Notes: generated by a model not told the origin, from the letters alone. Shown: positions 38,650-48,973, numbered from the stretch's first letter. The stretch: 64,000 nt of DNA from Burkholderia sp. USMB20 (GCF_000949135.2 NZ_JTAN02000018.1:62001-126000), one strand, 5' to 3'. Numbers and translations: made by a program.

Positions 38650-40071
38650 ATGAATTCTTCCGAAGCCTTCGTATCCGCCTGCCGAGACGCGATCGGCGCC
38701 ACCTACGTGCTGACCGAGCCGCACGACACCGAACCGTTCCTGACCGACTGGCGCCGCCGTTACAAGGGCAGTGCGTGCGCGGTGCTGAAACCGGCCGATA
38801 CGGCGGAAGTCGCCGCGCTCGTCCGGCTCGCCAACGCGCACGGCGTCGCGCTCGTGCCGCAGGGCGGCAACACGGGGCTCGCCGGCGGCGCGACGCCCGA
38901 CGCGAGCGGCAGCCAGGCCGTGCTGAGCCTCGCGCGCCTGAACCGCGTGCGGGCCCTCGATCCGCACAACAACACGATCACGGTCGACGCCGGCGTGATC
39001 CTCGCCGACGTGCAGGCGCGCGCCCGCGAAGGCGGCCGGCTGTTCGCGCTGAGCCTCGCCGCCGAAGGCAGCTGCACGATCGGCGGCAACCTGTCGACCA
39101 ACGCCGGCGGCACCGCGGTGCTGCGCTACGGCAACGCACGCGAGCTGTGCCTCGGGCTCGAGGTCGTGACGCCGCAGGGCGAGATCTGGGACGGCCTGCG
39201 CGGGCTGCGCAAGGACAACACCGGCTACGACTTGCGCGACCTGTTCATCGGCGCCGAAGGCACGCTCGGGATCATCACGGCCGCCGTGCTGAAGCTGCAT
39301 CCGCTGCCGGCCGCGCAGGTCACGGCGCTGGCCGCGCTCGAGTCGCCGCACGCGGCGCTCGACTTCCTCGCGCTCGCGCAACGCGCGGCCGGCCCGCTGC
39401 TGACCGGCTTCGAGCTGATGTCCGACTTCTGCATGCAGCTGGTCGGCAAGCACTATCCGCAACTGCGCTATCCGTTCGACCGCACGCATGCGCAGACGGT
39501 GCTGCTCGAACTGTCGGACAACGAAAGCGAAACGCATGCGCGCGCGCTGTTCGAAAAACTGATGGAAGAGGCGTTCGAGGCCGGGCTCGTGGTCGACGCG
39601 GTCGTCGCGGAAAATCTCGCGCAATCGCGCGCGTTCTGGGACCTGCGCGAACACATCCCGCTCGCGCAGGCCGACGAAGGTCTCAACATCAAGCACGACA
39701 TCGCGGTGCCGATCTCGTCGATCGCGCGCTTCATCGACGAAACCGACGCGGCGATCCAGCAGGCCGCGCCGGGCGCGCGGATGGTCACGTTCGGCCACCT
39801 CGGCGACGGCAACCTGCACTACAACGTGCAGACGCCCGAAGGCGGCGACCCGAAGGCATTCCTCGCGGCATTCCAGAAGCCGATCAACCGCATCGTCTAC
39901 GACAACGTGCACCGTCACCACGGCACGATCAGCGCGGAGCACGGGATCGGCCAGCTGAAGATCGACGACGCGCAGCGCTACAAGTCGCCGGTCGAAACGG
40001 CGCTCATGCGCACGCTGAAGACCGCGCTCGACCCGCGCGGGCTGATGAATCCCGGCAAGGTCCTGCACTGA
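38650..40071 (+). CDS. FAD-linked oxidase (GlcD/D-2-hydroxyglutarate dehydrogenase-like)
   Basis: A 473-residue VAO-fold flavoenzyme. The FAD-binding domain (about residues 40-220) has VPQGGNTGLAGGATPD and GGNLSTNAGGTAVLRYGN. The C-terminal domain has metal/substrate residues in FGHLGDGNLHYNV and HHGTISAEHGIGQLK. It oxidises a D-2-hydroxyacid; D-lactate and D-2-hydroxyglutarate are the likeliest choices, and the sequence cannot separate them. Likely cotranscribed with wrbA-DUF2069 upstream and the metallophosphoesterase downstream. Confidence 0.9.
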   Translation: MNSSEAFVSACRDAIGATYVLTEPHDTEPFLTDWRRRYKGSACAVLKPADTAEVAALVRLANAHGVALVPQGGNTGLAGGATPDASGSQAVLSLARLNRVRALDPHNNTITVDAGVILADVQARAREGGRLFALSLAAEGSCTIGGNLSTNAGGTAVLRYGNARELCLGLEVVTPQGEIWDGLRGLRKDNTGYDLRDLFIGAEGTLGIITAAVLKLHPLPAAQVTALAALESPHAALDFLALAQRAAGPLLTGFELMSDFCMQLVGKHYPQLRYPFDRTHAQTVLLELSDNESETHARALFEKLMEEAFEAGLVVDAVVAENLAQSRAFWDLREHIPLAQADEGLNIKHDIAVPISSIARFIDETDAAIQQAAPGARMVTFGHLGDGNLHYNVQTPEGGDPKAFLAAFQKPINRIVYDNVHRHHGTISAEHGIGQLKIDDAQRYKSPVETALMRTLKTALDPRGLMNPGKVLH

Positions 40072-40095
40072 AGCCCCCGTCCCGGAGCGATGCCC

Positions 40096-40923
40096 ATGAG
40101 AGTCCGCGTCCTGTCCGACCTGCATCTCGAATGCAACCAGCCCGACACGATCGCGCATGCCGACGCGGATCTCGTCGTGCTGGCCGGTGATATCCACAAT
40201 CACGCGGAAGGCCTGCGCTGGGCCGCCGAGACGTTCGATCCCGACGTGCCGGTGATCTACGTGCCGGGTAATCACGAGTACTACGACGGGGAATTCGGCG
40301 CGCTCGAAACCGCGATGCGCGACGCCGCGCATACGCTCGACCACGTGCATTACCTGAACAACGGCGTGTACGTCGATCCGGCGCAGCGCTTTCGTGTGCT
40401 CGGCACGACGCTGTGGGCTGATTTCTCGCTGTTCGGCGCCGACCAGGCGAGCATCGCGCGCGCGATCGACGCGGCCATGCGCGTGATGCTCGATTTCAAG
40501 GGATTGATCCAGGTGACGTGGCCGCACGATGCGTCCTTGCATGCGGCGGCAGCCCCGGAGCGGGACTTCACGCCGGCCGACGCGATCGCGCTGCACCGGC
40601 AAGGCCGCGCGTGGCTGGAAGCACGGCTCGCGACACCGTTCGCGGGCCGCACGATCGTCGTCACGCATCATGCGCCGCACCTGCGCTCGCTGGCGGAGCG
40701 TTATGCGGAAGACCTGGCGTCGGCGGGATTCGTCACGGACATGGCGGAACTCGTGCGGCCGCCCGTGGACCTGTGGATCCACGGCCACACGCATACTTCA
40801 TTCGATTACGTGACCGACAGCGGCACGCGCGTGGTGTGCAACCCGCGCGGCTATATCCGCCGGCGCACCGGCGAACTGGAGAATCCCGCGTTTGCGTGGG
40901 ACAAGGTGGTCGAGCTCGGCTGA
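40096..40923 (+). CDS. Calcineurin-like metallophosphoesterase
   Basis: A 275-residue protein with all five motifs of the fold: DLHLE near residue 8, GDIHNH near 33, GNHEY near 57, THHAPH near 191 and GHTHTS near 235, which together bind two metals. The ATG at 40096 is chosen because GGAG lies 8 nt upstream; an ATG two codons earlier is too close to it. Substrate unknown. It lies 24 bp after the FAD-oxidase gene. Confidence 0.9.
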   Translation: MRVRVLSDLHLECNQPDTIAHADADLVVLAGDIHNHAEGLRWAAETFDPDVPVIYVPGNHEYYDGEFGALETAMRDAAHTLDHVHYLNNGVYVDPAQRFRVLGTTLWADFSLFGADQASIARAIDAAMRVMLDFKGLIQVTWPHDASLHAAAAPERDFTPADAIALHRQGRAWLEARLATPFAGRTIVVTHHAPHLRSLAERYAEDLASAGFVTDMAELVRPPVDLWIHGHTHTSFDYVTDSGTRVVCNPRGYIRRRTGELENPAFAWDKVVELG

Positions 40924-40936
40924 GCGCCAAGCCATC

Positions 40937-40955
40937 GGGCCGCGCGATGCGGCCC
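40937..40955. terminator. Short hairpin between convergent genes
   Basis: GGGCCGC (40937-40943) pairs with GCGGCCC (40949-40955) around a 5-nt loop. No T-run follows; a weak terminator for the metallophosphoesterase gene is possible. Confidence 0.4.
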
Positions 40956-40979
40956 TCCCCGAGCTGAAAGGCCGCCCGA

Positions 40980-41138
40980 TCAGCGATCGGCGCGGCGCGA
41001 GCCGTTCGACGACGGGCGCACCCGCACCGGCACCGGCTTCATCCGTGCCTTCATCGCGCGCAGCAGATCGCGCGTCGCCGCGGCGGCAGCAGCCGCACCA
41101 AGCAAAACTCCAAGGCCGATCATCAGTTGCGTATCCAT
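40980..41138 (-). CDS. Small single-pass membrane protein, unknown function
   Basis: A 52-residue protein: MDTQLMIGLG, then an Ala-rich hydrophobic segment (about residues 5-22), then a basic tail with many Arg and Lys. The ATG at 41138 is preceded at 6 nt by CGGAG. The layout suggests one membrane segment with a cytoplasmic tail. It is convergent with the metallophosphoesterase. Not recognised. Confidence 0.6.
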   Translation of the reverse strand: MDTQLMIGLGVLLGAAAAAAATRDLLRAMKARMKPVPVRVRPSSNGSRRADR

Positions 41139-41263
41139 TGCGACTCCGGGTGTGGGCAGTTCCAAATCTCGATGATTGAAACAGTATCAAACTGTCCGCG
41201 GTCCGTTGGTAAAAAAATGTTGCGTGAAGGACAAATCTCGTCAGATTGCACTCGACCGCGCGC

Positions 41264-42205
41264 TCATGTCGCAGCCGTGAACTGCGCGAGCGCGGCTTCG
41301 TCGGCTTCCAGCGTGGCCGGCAGCTCGTCGCGCAGGAAATCGACCCAGGTGCGGATTTTCGCGTCGAGGTACTGGCGCGACGGATACAGCGCGTAGATGT
41401 TCATCACGTGCGACCGGTATTCGGGCATCACGCGCACGATGTGTCCGCTGCGCAGCCCGCCGATCGCCGAATAGAGCGGCAACCCGCCGATTCCCATCCC
41501 TTCCCGCACGGCCACCGCGAGCGCCTCGGCGACGTTCACGCGGAACGGCGGCGCCGTGACCGGAACCACTTCGTCGCCGCGCGGCCCCGACAGCGACCAC
41601 TCGTCGAAATGAAAACCGGGCGCGACCATCCCGAGACAGACGTGCTGCTCGAGATCGGCCGGGGTCTGCGGCACGCCGTGCGCGTCGATATAGCCCGGCG
41701 ACGCGCACACGACGCTGTAGCTCTCGCCAAGCCGCTGCGACACGAGCCCCGAATCCGGCAGGTCGCGGCCGACCACGATCGCGACGTCGTACCCCTCGTC
41801 GAGCAGGTCGGGCATGCGCTGCGCGAGCGTCAGCTCGACGTGCACGTCCGGATAGCGCTGCCGATAGCGCGCGATGGCCGGCACCAGATAGTGCTGCCCG
41901 AGGCTCGTGAAGCAATGCACCTTCAGCTTGCCCGACGGCCGCGCGTGCGCGTCGCCCGCTTCGGCTTCGGCCTGGTCGACGTACGCGAGGATCTGCTCGC
42001 AGCGCTGCAGGTAGCGCTCGCCCGCTTCGGTCAGCGCGATCCGGCGTGTCGTCCGGTTCAGGAGGCGCGTGCGCAGGTGCGCCTCGAGATCCGACACGGC
42101 GCGCGACGCATAGGCGGTGGTCGAATTCATCTGCTGGGCGGCCGCGGTAAAGCTGCCCGCGTCGACCACGCGGACGAAGACCCGCATGTTTTGTAACGTA
42201 TCCAT
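41264..42205 (-). CDS. LysR-family regulator of the efflux operon (AaeR-like)
   Basis: A 313-residue LTTR with helix-turn-helix at residues about 5-60 (AGSFTAAAQQMNSTTAYASRAVSDLEAHL) and a substrate-binding domain. Its start at 42205 lies 157 bp from the divergent outer-membrane-factor gene. The same gene order (LysR divergent from efflux genes with FUSC and DUF1656) is known for aaeR-aaeXAB and fusaric-acid resistance loci, where the regulator responds to aromatic acids. That role here is inference. Confidence 0.9.
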   Translation of the reverse strand: MDTLQNMRVFVRVVDAGSFTAAAQQMNSTTAYASRAVSDLEAHLRTRLLNRTTRRIALTEAGERYLQRCEQILAYVDQAEAEAGDAHARPSGKLKVHCFTSLGQHYLVPAIARYRQRYPDVHVELTLAQRMPDLLDEGYDVAIVVGRDLPDSGLVSQRLGESYSVVCASPGYIDAHGVPQTPADLEQHVCLGMVAPGFHFDEWSLSGPRGDEVVPVTAPPFRVNVAEALAVAVREGMGIGGLPLYSAIGGLRSGHIVRVMPEYRSHVMNIYALYPSRQYLDAKIRTWVDFLRDELPATLEADEAALAQFTAAT

Positions 42206-42296
42206 CCCATTACCCGTATGAATCCGGAGGGATTGTTGCACAGGGGCCAACAAATATTATCTCAGGATTCGTAAAAATGACTTGCACCGTTGTCCA

Positions 42297-42325
42297 TTTA
42301 TTCAGGAATCACTGAAAAATATAAT
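42297..42325 (+). promoter_or_regulatory. Candidate promoter of the efflux operon
   Basis: A perfect -10 TATAAT (42320-42325) with a weak -35 TTTATT (42297-42302) at 17-bp spacing. Start would be near 42332, giving a leader of about 31 nt with AGGGAG before the GTG at 42363. A weak -35 suits LysR activation. Confidence 0.55.
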
Positions 42326-42362
42326 CGCATCCGACTCATCTATATCCGAAAGGGAGAAAATC

Positions 42363-43991
42363 GTGCGGTCTCCGGCAACAAAAGGGACGCTGGCACTGGC
42401 GGTTCTTGCAGTCTCATTAATAATGGCCGGATGCGCGAGCATGGGCGACAACAAGCCGCAGTCCGCCCGCATCGAAGCGAACACGCTCGACGCCGGTGCC
42501 GCGATCCGCGCGGCGGACCACGATGCGGGCTGGCCCGCGTCCGACTGGTGGCGCGCATACCGCGATCCGCAGCTCGATGCGTGGATTGCCGCCGCGCAGG
42601 CCGGCAACCCGAGCCTGGCGGCCGCCGAGGCGCGCGTGCGCGAAGCGCAGGCGATGGCGCGCGTGGCGCGCTCGGCGGAACTGCCGCAGATCAACGGCAA
42701 TCTGTCGCTGATGCGCCAGCACTGGCCGGACAACGTCTACTACGGCCCGGGGCCGCTCGCCGACACCGACACCTGGAACAACACCGGCACGCTCGGCCTG
42801 TCGTACCACCTCGACCTGTGGGGCAAGGACAAGAACGCGACCGAGCGCGCGCTCGACACCGCGCATGCGACCGCGGCCGACGCACGGGCGGCGAAGCTCG
42901 AGCTCGAGGTCAACGTCGTGCGCGCGTATGTCGGCATGTCGATGAACTACGCGCTGCTCGACCTTGCGCACGAAACGTTCGAACGCCAGCGCTCGCTGGC
43001 CGATCTCGCGCGCAAGCGCCTGCAGGCCGGCCTCGGCACGCAGCTCGAAGTCAGCCAGGCCGAATCGACGCTGCCCGACTACGAGCGCCAGATCGACAGC
43101 TACGAAGAAGCGATCCAGCTCGCGCGCCACCAGCTCGCCGCGCTCGCGGGCAAGGGCCCTGGCGCCGGCGACGCGATCAAGCGGCCGAGCCTGTCGCTCG
43201 ATGCGCCGGCCGGCCTGCCGTCCGCGCTGCCGGCCGACCTGCTCGGGCGCCGCCCGGACGTCGTCGCGGCCCGCTGGACGGTCGACGCGCAGGCTCGCGG
43301 CATCGATGTCGCGAAAGCCGCGTTCTACCCGAATATCGACCTGCTCGCGACGGTCGGCGGCTTCGGCGTGACCGCGCCGTTCACCGACTTCCTGCGCGCG
43401 ATGAACGGCGGCTGGACGGCCGGCCCAGCGCTGTCGCTGCCGATCTTCGAAGGCGGCCGGCTGCGCGCGCAACTCGGCGCGGCCGATGCCGGCTACGACC
43501 AGGCGGTCGAACGCTACAACCAGACGGTCGTCGGCGCGCTCAAGGACATCGCCGACCAGGTCGTGCGGATCCGCTCGCTCGACACGCAGAAGAAGGACGC
43601 CGCGCGCTCGGTGGCCGCCAACGACCGCAGTTACCAGCTGTCGCGCGAAGGCTTCCGCCGCGGGCTGACCGATTACGTGAACGTGCTCGTCGCGCAGCAG
43701 CAGTTGCTGCGCGCGCAGGAGACGGCCGCCCGCATCGACGCGGAACGCCTCGCCGCGCACGCACAGTTATGGCCGCGCTCGGCGGGGCGTCGAGACGGGC
43801 GCAGACGCAACGATGCGGAGTTCGGCGTCATCCGGGCCGGACGCGTCCGCCGCGGGCCGCCGCGCCGGCCGCCGCATCGGGTGCGAAACCGCCGCGGCCC
43901 GCGCCCCGCGCACCCGCGCACCCGCGCAGGTCGCGACGGCCGGTTCGGCCGGTGCAGCGCACGCCGGCGCACGGTACGCGGAGCGACCGTC
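42363..43991 (+). CDS. RND-type outer membrane factor lipoprotein; 3' end disrupted by apparent frameshift
   Basis: An OprM/NodT-type trench protein that links the pump to the outside. The GTG start at 42363 follows AGGGAG; the signal ends LIMAGC (a good lipobox). The OEP repeats cover residues about 45-465, with LGRRPDVVAARW and PIFEGGRLRAQLGAADAGY typical of the family. Recognisable OMF sequence stops at HAQL (43758-43769). Beyond it the frame becomes Arg-rich and has no stop until 46193, so it fuses to the pump. The expected continuation MAALGG is in the next frame and VETGADATM in the third. The coordinates end where the pump starts. Confidence 0.8.
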
Positions 43992-46193
43992 ATGTCAGCC
44001 TCCTCCCCCGCTTCCACGCACGCCGGCGGCCCGCTCGCGGCCTGGTACGCCGCCTTCGGCGACTGGGCCCGCAGCGACGGCGCCGCGTGGCTCTACCTGT
44101 TCAAGGCGCTGCTCGCCGCGTTCATCGCGACCGGCGTGTCGATGCGGCTCGACCTGCCCGCGCCGAAGACGGCGATGACCACGGTGTTCATCGTGATGCA
44201 GCCGCAAAGCGGCGCGGTGCTCGCGAAGAGCTTCTACCGGGTCGCCGGCACGATCTTCGGGCTGATCGCGACGCTCACGTTCGTCGGGCTGTTCCCGCAG
44301 CAGCCGCAGCTGTTCCTCTTGGCCGTCGCGCTGTGGGTCGCGCTGTGCACGGCCGGCGCCGCGCGCAACCGCAATTTCCGCAGCTACGGCTTCCTGCTCG
44401 CCGGTTACACGACCGCGCTGATCGGGCTGCCGGCATCGCAACACCCCGACGGCGCGTTCATGAGCGCGATGACGCGGGTCGCCGAGATCATGGTCGGGAT
44501 CGTGTCGGCAGGCGTCGTCAGCGCGCTGGTGTTTCCGCAGTACACCGGCGAGCAGATGCGCACGACGGTGCGCAAGCGCTTCAGCAGCTTCGTCGACTAC
44601 GTCGCGGCGGCACTGTCGGGCCAGCTCGACCGCGCGCACATCGAAACCATCCATACGCGCTTCGTCGCGGACGTGGTCGGCTTCGAAGCGGCGCGCAGCA
44701 TGGCCGTGTTCGAGGATCCGGACACGCGGATGCGCAGCGGCCGTCTCGCGCGCCTGAACAGCGAGTTCATGAGCGTATCGAGCCGCTTCCACGCGCTGCA
44801 CCAGCTGATGAACCGGCTGCGCGCGGCCGGCGCGCAGGCCGCGATCGATGCGATCGAACCGTATTTCCGCGAAATCGCGCCGCTTCTGACGCGCAACGGC
44901 GAGCCGGTGCGCTCGTCGGCCGACGCCGCGCTCGCCGCCGAGCAACTGCTCGCGTGGCGCGACGCGCTGCCGCGCCGCATCCGCGCGACGCGCGCCGCGC
45001 TCGAGACGCAGCCGGATTTCCCGCTGCTCGACTTCGACACGGCCACCGAACTGCTGTATCGCTTCATCACGGACCTGCACGAATACGCGGCGACCTACGC
45101 GTCGCTGTCGACCGCGACGCACGAGCGCGAGCGCTGGATCGAGCGCTACGAGCCGCGCACCAACCTGACGGCGATGGTGATCGCCGCGATTCGCACCGCG
45201 ACCGTGATCCTCGTGCTCGGCGCGTTCTGGATCGCGACCGCGTGGCCGAGCGGCGTGACGCTGACGCTGACGGCGGCGGCCACCTGCGCGCTCGCGTCGT
45301 CGACGCCGCGCCCGACCGCGATGTCCGCACAGATGGGCATGGGTACCGCACTGGCCGTCTGCACGGGCTTCCTGCTGACGTTCGGCATCTACCCGCACAT
45401 CGACGGCTTCCCGCTGCTGTGCGTGGCCCTCGCGCCGCTGCTCGCGATCGGCATCTTCATGACGCTGAAGCCGAAGCTCGCCGGCTACGGGATGGGCTAC
45501 CTGATCTTCTTCAGCTTCCTCGCCGGCCCCGACAACATCACGCACTACGACCCGACGAGCTTCATGAACGACGCGCTCGCGCTGGTGCTGTCGATGCTGG
45601 TCTCGGCGATCGCGTTCGCGGTGCTGTTCCCGCCGACCGCGCCGTGGCACAAGAAGCGGCTGTTCGCCGACCTGCGCCACCAGGTGGTCGCGGCGTGCCA
45701 CGCACGGCTCGCCGGCTTGCGCACGCGCTTCGAGAGCGGCGCGCGCGACCTGATGTACCAGGCGCACACGCTGTCGGCCGACCAGCCCGACGTGCAGCGC
45801 GACGCGCTGCGCTGGATGTTCGCGGTGCTGGAAACGGGCAATGCCGCGCTCGACCTGCGCGCGGAGCTGGCGACGCTGCCGTCCGACCCGCGCTATGCGC
45901 CGACGACACCGTGGCGCCGCGCGATCGAGACGCTGCGCGCCGCGCTGTCCGCGCTGTTCCGCAAGCCGGACGCGGCGCGCTTCGACGCGGCGCTCGCCGC
46001 GGTCAACGCCGCGATCGACGCGACCCGGCAAACGCTCGATGCGTTCACGCCGTCGCGCGAGGAGCGCCACCGGCTGCAGCGCATCCTGAGCCATCTGCAT
46101 TTCGTACGCACGGCGCTGCTCGATCCGGAATCGCCGCTCGAGCCGCTCAACCGCAACCGCCCCGTGCGTCCCCAACAAGGAGCCTCGTCATGA
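43992..46193 (+). CDS. FUSC-family aromatic acid/fusaric acid efflux pump
   Basis: A 733-residue inner-membrane protein of the AaeB/FusC family. Two hydrophobic blocks (about residues 25-190 and 395-540) flank soluble regions; YLFKALLAAFIATGVSMRLDLPAPKTAMTTVFIVM (in segments) is the family N-terminal signature. GGAG lies 8 nt before the ATG at 43992, supporting independent initiation even though the frame is open from the upstream OMF gene. Its stop overlaps the DUF1656 ATG. With the OMF and HlyD proteins it should export aromatic carboxylic acids. Confidence 0.92.
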   Translation: MSASSPASTHAGGPLAAWYAAFGDWARSDGAAWLYLFKALLAAFIATGVSMRLDLPAPKTAMTTVFIVMQPQSGAVLAKSFYRVAGTIFGLIATLTFVGLFPQQPQLFLLAVALWVALCTAGAARNRNFRSYGFLLAGYTTALIGLPASQHPDGAFMSAMTRVAEIMVGIVSAGVVSALVFPQYTGEQMRTTVRKRFSSFVDYVAAALSGQLDRAHIETIHTRFVADVVGFEAARSMAVFEDPDTRMRSGRLARLNSEFMSVSSRFHALHQLMNRLRAAGAQAAIDAIEPYFREIAPLLTRNGEPVRSSADAALAAEQLLAWRDALPRRIRATRAALETQPDFPLLDFDTATELLYRFITDLHEYAATYASLSTATHERERWIERYEPRTNLTAMVIAAIRTATVILVLGAFWIATAWPSGVTLTLTAAATCALASSTPRPTAMSAQMGMGTALAVCTGFLLTFGIYPHIDGFPLLCVALAPLLAIGIFMTLKPKLAGYGMGYLIFFSFLAGPDNITHYDPTSFMNDALALVLSMLVSAIAFAVLFPPTAPWHKKRLFADLRHQVVAACHARLAGLRTRFESGARDLMYQAHTLSADQPDVQRDALRWMFAVLETGNAALDLRAELATLPSDPRYAPTTPWRRAIETLRAALSALFRKPDAARFDAALAAVNAAIDATRQTLDAFTPSREERHRLQRILSHLHFVRTALLDPESPLEPLNRNRPVRPQQGASS

Positions 46194-46393
46194 TGCCGCG
46201 TGAAATCGCCATTCTCGATGCCTACATGCCCACGGTGGTCCTGATGTTCGTCCTGGGCGCGCTCGCGACCTGGGCCGTCGACCGCCTGCTCGCCTACACG
46301 GGCCTCTACCGTCTCGTCTGGCACCCGTCGCTGTTTCGCGCGTGCCTTCTCGTCTGCATTTGCGGCGGACTGAGTCTTGCCGTTTACCGTTGA
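46190..46393 (+). CDS. DUF1656 (AaeX-like) small membrane protein
   Basis: A 67-residue protein with two hydrophobic segments (about residues 12-33 and 45-65) and the DUF1656 pattern IAILDAYMPTVVLMF. It starts at ATGATG overlapping the pump stop, with AAGGAG 7 nt upstream. AaeX proteins always sit beside AaeA/AaeB-type genes; their role in the pump is unclear. Confidence 0.92.
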   Translation: MMPREIAILDAYMPTVVLMFVLGALATWAVDRLLAYTGLYRLVWHPSLFRACLLVCICGGLSLAVYR

Positions 46394-46405
46394 TTCCGAA
46401 CCATC

Positions 46406-47281
46406 ATGATTCTCAGAAAACTCTTCGGCTTCGTCGCGACCGCCATCATCCTTCTCGTCGCGATCCTGATCGGGCGCTCGCTCTGGGTGCACTACATGGA
46501 CGATCCCTGGACGCGCGACGGGCGCGTTCGTGCCGAGATCGTCAACGTCGCGCCGGACGTGTCGGGCGCGATCGTCGAGCTGCCCGTGCATGACAACCAG
46601 CTCGTGAAAAAGGGCGACCTGATCATGCAGATCGACCCGTCGCACTACCAGATCGCGGTCGAGCAGGCGCAGGCGGCCGTCGCCGCCCGCCGCGCGGAAC
46701 TGCAGATGCGCCGCGACGACGCGGCCCGTCGTGCCGACCTCGACGCGCTCGTCGTATCGAAGGAAAACCGCGAGAACGCGGCGCACAGCGCGTCGAGCGC
46801 CGATGCGCAGTACCAGCAGGCGATCGCCGCGCTCGACGCCGCGAAGCTCAACCTCGAACGCACGCGCGTGGTCGCACCGGTCGACGGCTACATCACGAAC
46901 CTGCAGACGTTCAAGGGCAACTACGCGGTGGCCGGCCAGGCGAAGCTCGCGATCGTCGACAGCCATTCGTTCTGGGTCTACGGCTACTTCGAGGAAACCA
47001 AACTGCCGCGCGTGAAGGTCGGCGCGCCGGCCGAGATGCGGCTGATGAGCGGCGGCGTGATGAAGGGCCACGTCGAGAGCATTTCGCGCGGCATCTACGA
47101 TCGCGACAACCCGCAAAGCCGCGACCTCGTCGCGGACGTGAACCCGACCTTCAACTGGGTGCGCCTCGCGCAGCGCGTGCCGGTGCGCATCCGCATCGAC
47201 GAGGTGCCGGCCGACGTGGTGCTGTCGGCGGGCACGACCTGCACGGTCATCATCGATCCGGACCAGCGGAAGAAGTCGTAA
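46406..47281 (+). CDS. HlyD/EmrA-type membrane fusion protein of the efflux system
   Basis: A 291-residue periplasmic adaptor anchored by one N-terminal helix (about residues 8-28). The lipoyl-like barrel-sandwich halves are APDVSGAIVELPVHDNQLVKKGDLIMQID (about 49-77, in segments) and RTRVVAPVDGYITNL (about 151-165), with a coiled-coil hairpin between. It bridges the FUSC pump to the outer membrane factor. It lies 12 bp after the DUF1656 gene and ends the operon. Confidence 0.93.
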   Translation: MILRKLFGFVATAIILLVAILIGRSLWVHYMDDPWTRDGRVRAEIVNVAPDVSGAIVELPVHDNQLVKKGDLIMQIDPSHYQIAVEQAQAAVAARRAELQMRRDDAARRADLDALVVSKENRENAAHSASSADAQYQQAIAALDAAKLNLERTRVVAPVDGYITNLQTFKGNYAVAGQAKLAIVDSHSFWVYGYFEETKLPRVKVGAPAEMRLMSGGVMKGHVESISRGIYDRDNPQSRDLVADVNPTFNWVRLAQRVPVRIRIDEVPADVVLSAGTTCTVIIDPDQRKKS

Positions 47282-47299
47282 TCGTCGACGGCCGGACGC

Positions 47300-48973
47300 C
47301 TACGCCGCGATGCGAAAGCGTCCGACCAGCGACTTGAGCGCCTGCGCCTGTTCGTCGAGCGCATTCGCCGCGGCGGCGGCCTGCTCGACGAGCGCGGCGT
47401 TCTGCTGCGTGCCGGCATCCATCTGCGTGACCGCGCGGCCGATCTCGTCGATCCCGGCGCTCTGCTCGTCCGACGCCGCCGAGATCTCGCCGATGATGTC
47501 GGTCACGCGCTTGACCGCCCGCACCACGTCGTCCATCGTGCTGCCCGCATCGCGCGCGAGCGCCGCGCCGTTCGCGACGCGCTCGACCGACGCGCCGATC
47601 AGCGCACGGATCTCCTTCGCCGCGGTCGCCGCGCGCTGCGCGAGCAGCCGCACCTCGCCCGCGACCACCGAAAAACCGCGCCCCTGCTCACCCGCGCGCG
47701 CCGCCTCGACCGCCGCGTTCAACGCGAGAATGTTGGTCTGGAACGCGATCCCCTCGATCGTGCCGATGATGTCGCGAATGTTCTTCGCGCTGTCGTCGAT
47801 CTCGCTCATCGTCGCGACCACGCGGCCGACGACTTCGCCGCCCGCCTCCGCGACGGCCGACGCATTGGCCGCGAGCGCGCTCGCCTGACGTGCGTTCTCG
47901 GCATTCTGCCGCACGGTCGACGTGAGCTCTTCCATGCTGGCCGCGGTGCGCTCGAGCGCGACGGCCTGCTGCTCCGTGCGCCGCGACAGGTCGAGGTTGC
48001 CGGTCGAGATCTCGCCGGACGCGGCCGCGATCGCCTCGGCGCTGACGGCGATCTCGCCGACGGTCGCCGCAAGCCCGGACTGCATGTCGGACAGCGCGCG
48101 CACCATGCTGTCGCGGTCGTGCCGGCCGAGCGGAATCGGCCGCGTCAGGTCGCCGCGCGCGATGTCGGCGGCGATCGCCTTCGCCTCCGCAGGCTCGCCG
48201 CCGAGCTGCGACGCGAGGCGGCGCACGACCCGTTCGGCGATCGCGATCGCCAGCACGATCAGCGCGGCCGTCATCGCCGCGATCATCGCGAACGACGACG
48301 AGAAGATCGTTGCGGATGCATCGAGCGTCGCCTTCGACTTCGCGCCGCGCGTCTTCACGAGCATCGCGACGAGCTTCTCGAGCTTGCCGGTCTCGACCAG
48401 CAGCGACACGTCCTGCGTGCCGACCTGCCAGTTCATCTGCGACAGGTCGAGCGGCTGCGCCTGCACGAGCGCGACGAAATCGCGCAGATGGCCGCTCCAC
48501 GTGCCGACCGCCAGCGAGAACGCGCGCAGTCGTGCGGAATCGTCCGCATCGGCCGGATCCGCGTAATGCTGCAGCGTCGCGAGCGCCTGGCCGATCGACG
48601 CGAGCCCCGCGCCGACTTCGGCGCCCAGGTCGTCGCGTTCCTTCGCGGTGGTGGCGGTCAGCAGCATCTTCTGCGCGCGGCTCGCGCGCAGCACCTCGGC
48701 GCGCACTTCCTCCGCCGCCCGGCTCGCGACGTGCCCCTGCTCGTAGACCGACGCAATCGACGCGTTGAGCCGGCTGATCTGCCACAGCGAGAACACGCCG
48801 ATCGCGAGCGTGCCGGCCAGCAGGATCGCGAACGCGGCGCGCAACGTCGCTTTTACGGTCCACGTCCGGCGTTCGTGCCGGGCTGCGCGCGCGTGCCGCG
48901 AGGCGGGCCTGGCGGCTGCGTCGGTCGCGGCTGTGGCCGCAACCGGCCGCGGATGCAATGAAGCTGCTTTCAT
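47300..48973 (-). CDS. Methyl-accepting chemotaxis protein
   Basis: A 557-residue chemoreceptor. Transmembrane helices are at about residues 45-65 and 235-257, flanking a four-helix-bundle periplasmic sensor domain. HAMP follows (about 255-308), then the signalling hairpin with [43 protein letters not shown] (in segments, about 405-450). The C-terminus lacks an NWETF-type CheR/CheB tether. The start [10 protein letters not shown] at 48973 is used; the N-terminus before the first helix is long and Ala/Arg-rich. Ligand unknown. Confidence 0.93.
   Translation of the reverse strand: MKAASLHPRPVAATAATDAAARPASRHARAARHERRTWTVKATLRAAFAILLAGTLAIGVFSLWQISRLNASIASVYEQGHVASRAAEEVRAEVLRASRAQKMLLTATTAKERDDLGAEVGAGLASIGQALATLQHYADPADADDSARLRAFSLAVGTWSGHLRDFVALVQAQPLDLSQMNWQVGTQDVSLLVETGKLEKLVAMLVKTRGAKSKATLDASATIFSSSFAMIAAMTAALIVLAIAIAERVVRRLASQLGGEPAEAKAIAADIARGDLTRPIPLGRHDRDSMVRALSDMQSGLAATVGEIAVSAEAIAAASGEISTGNLDLSRRTEQQAVALERTAASMEELTSTVRQNAENARQASALAANASAVAEAGGEVVGRVVATMSEIDDSAKNIRDIIGTIEGIAFQTNILALNAAVEAARAGEQGRGFSVVAGEVRLLAQRAATAAKEIRALIGASVERVANGAALARDAGSTMDDVVRAVKRVTDIIGEISAASDEQSAGIDEIGRAVTQMDAGTQQNAALVEQAAAAANALDEQAQALKSLVGRFRIAA

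Noticed and set aside
42290-46393. 1,367-codon open frame in the second frame across the efflux operon
   Set aside because: Arg-rich throughout; only its short MAALGG segment is meaningful and is discussed under the frameshift finding.
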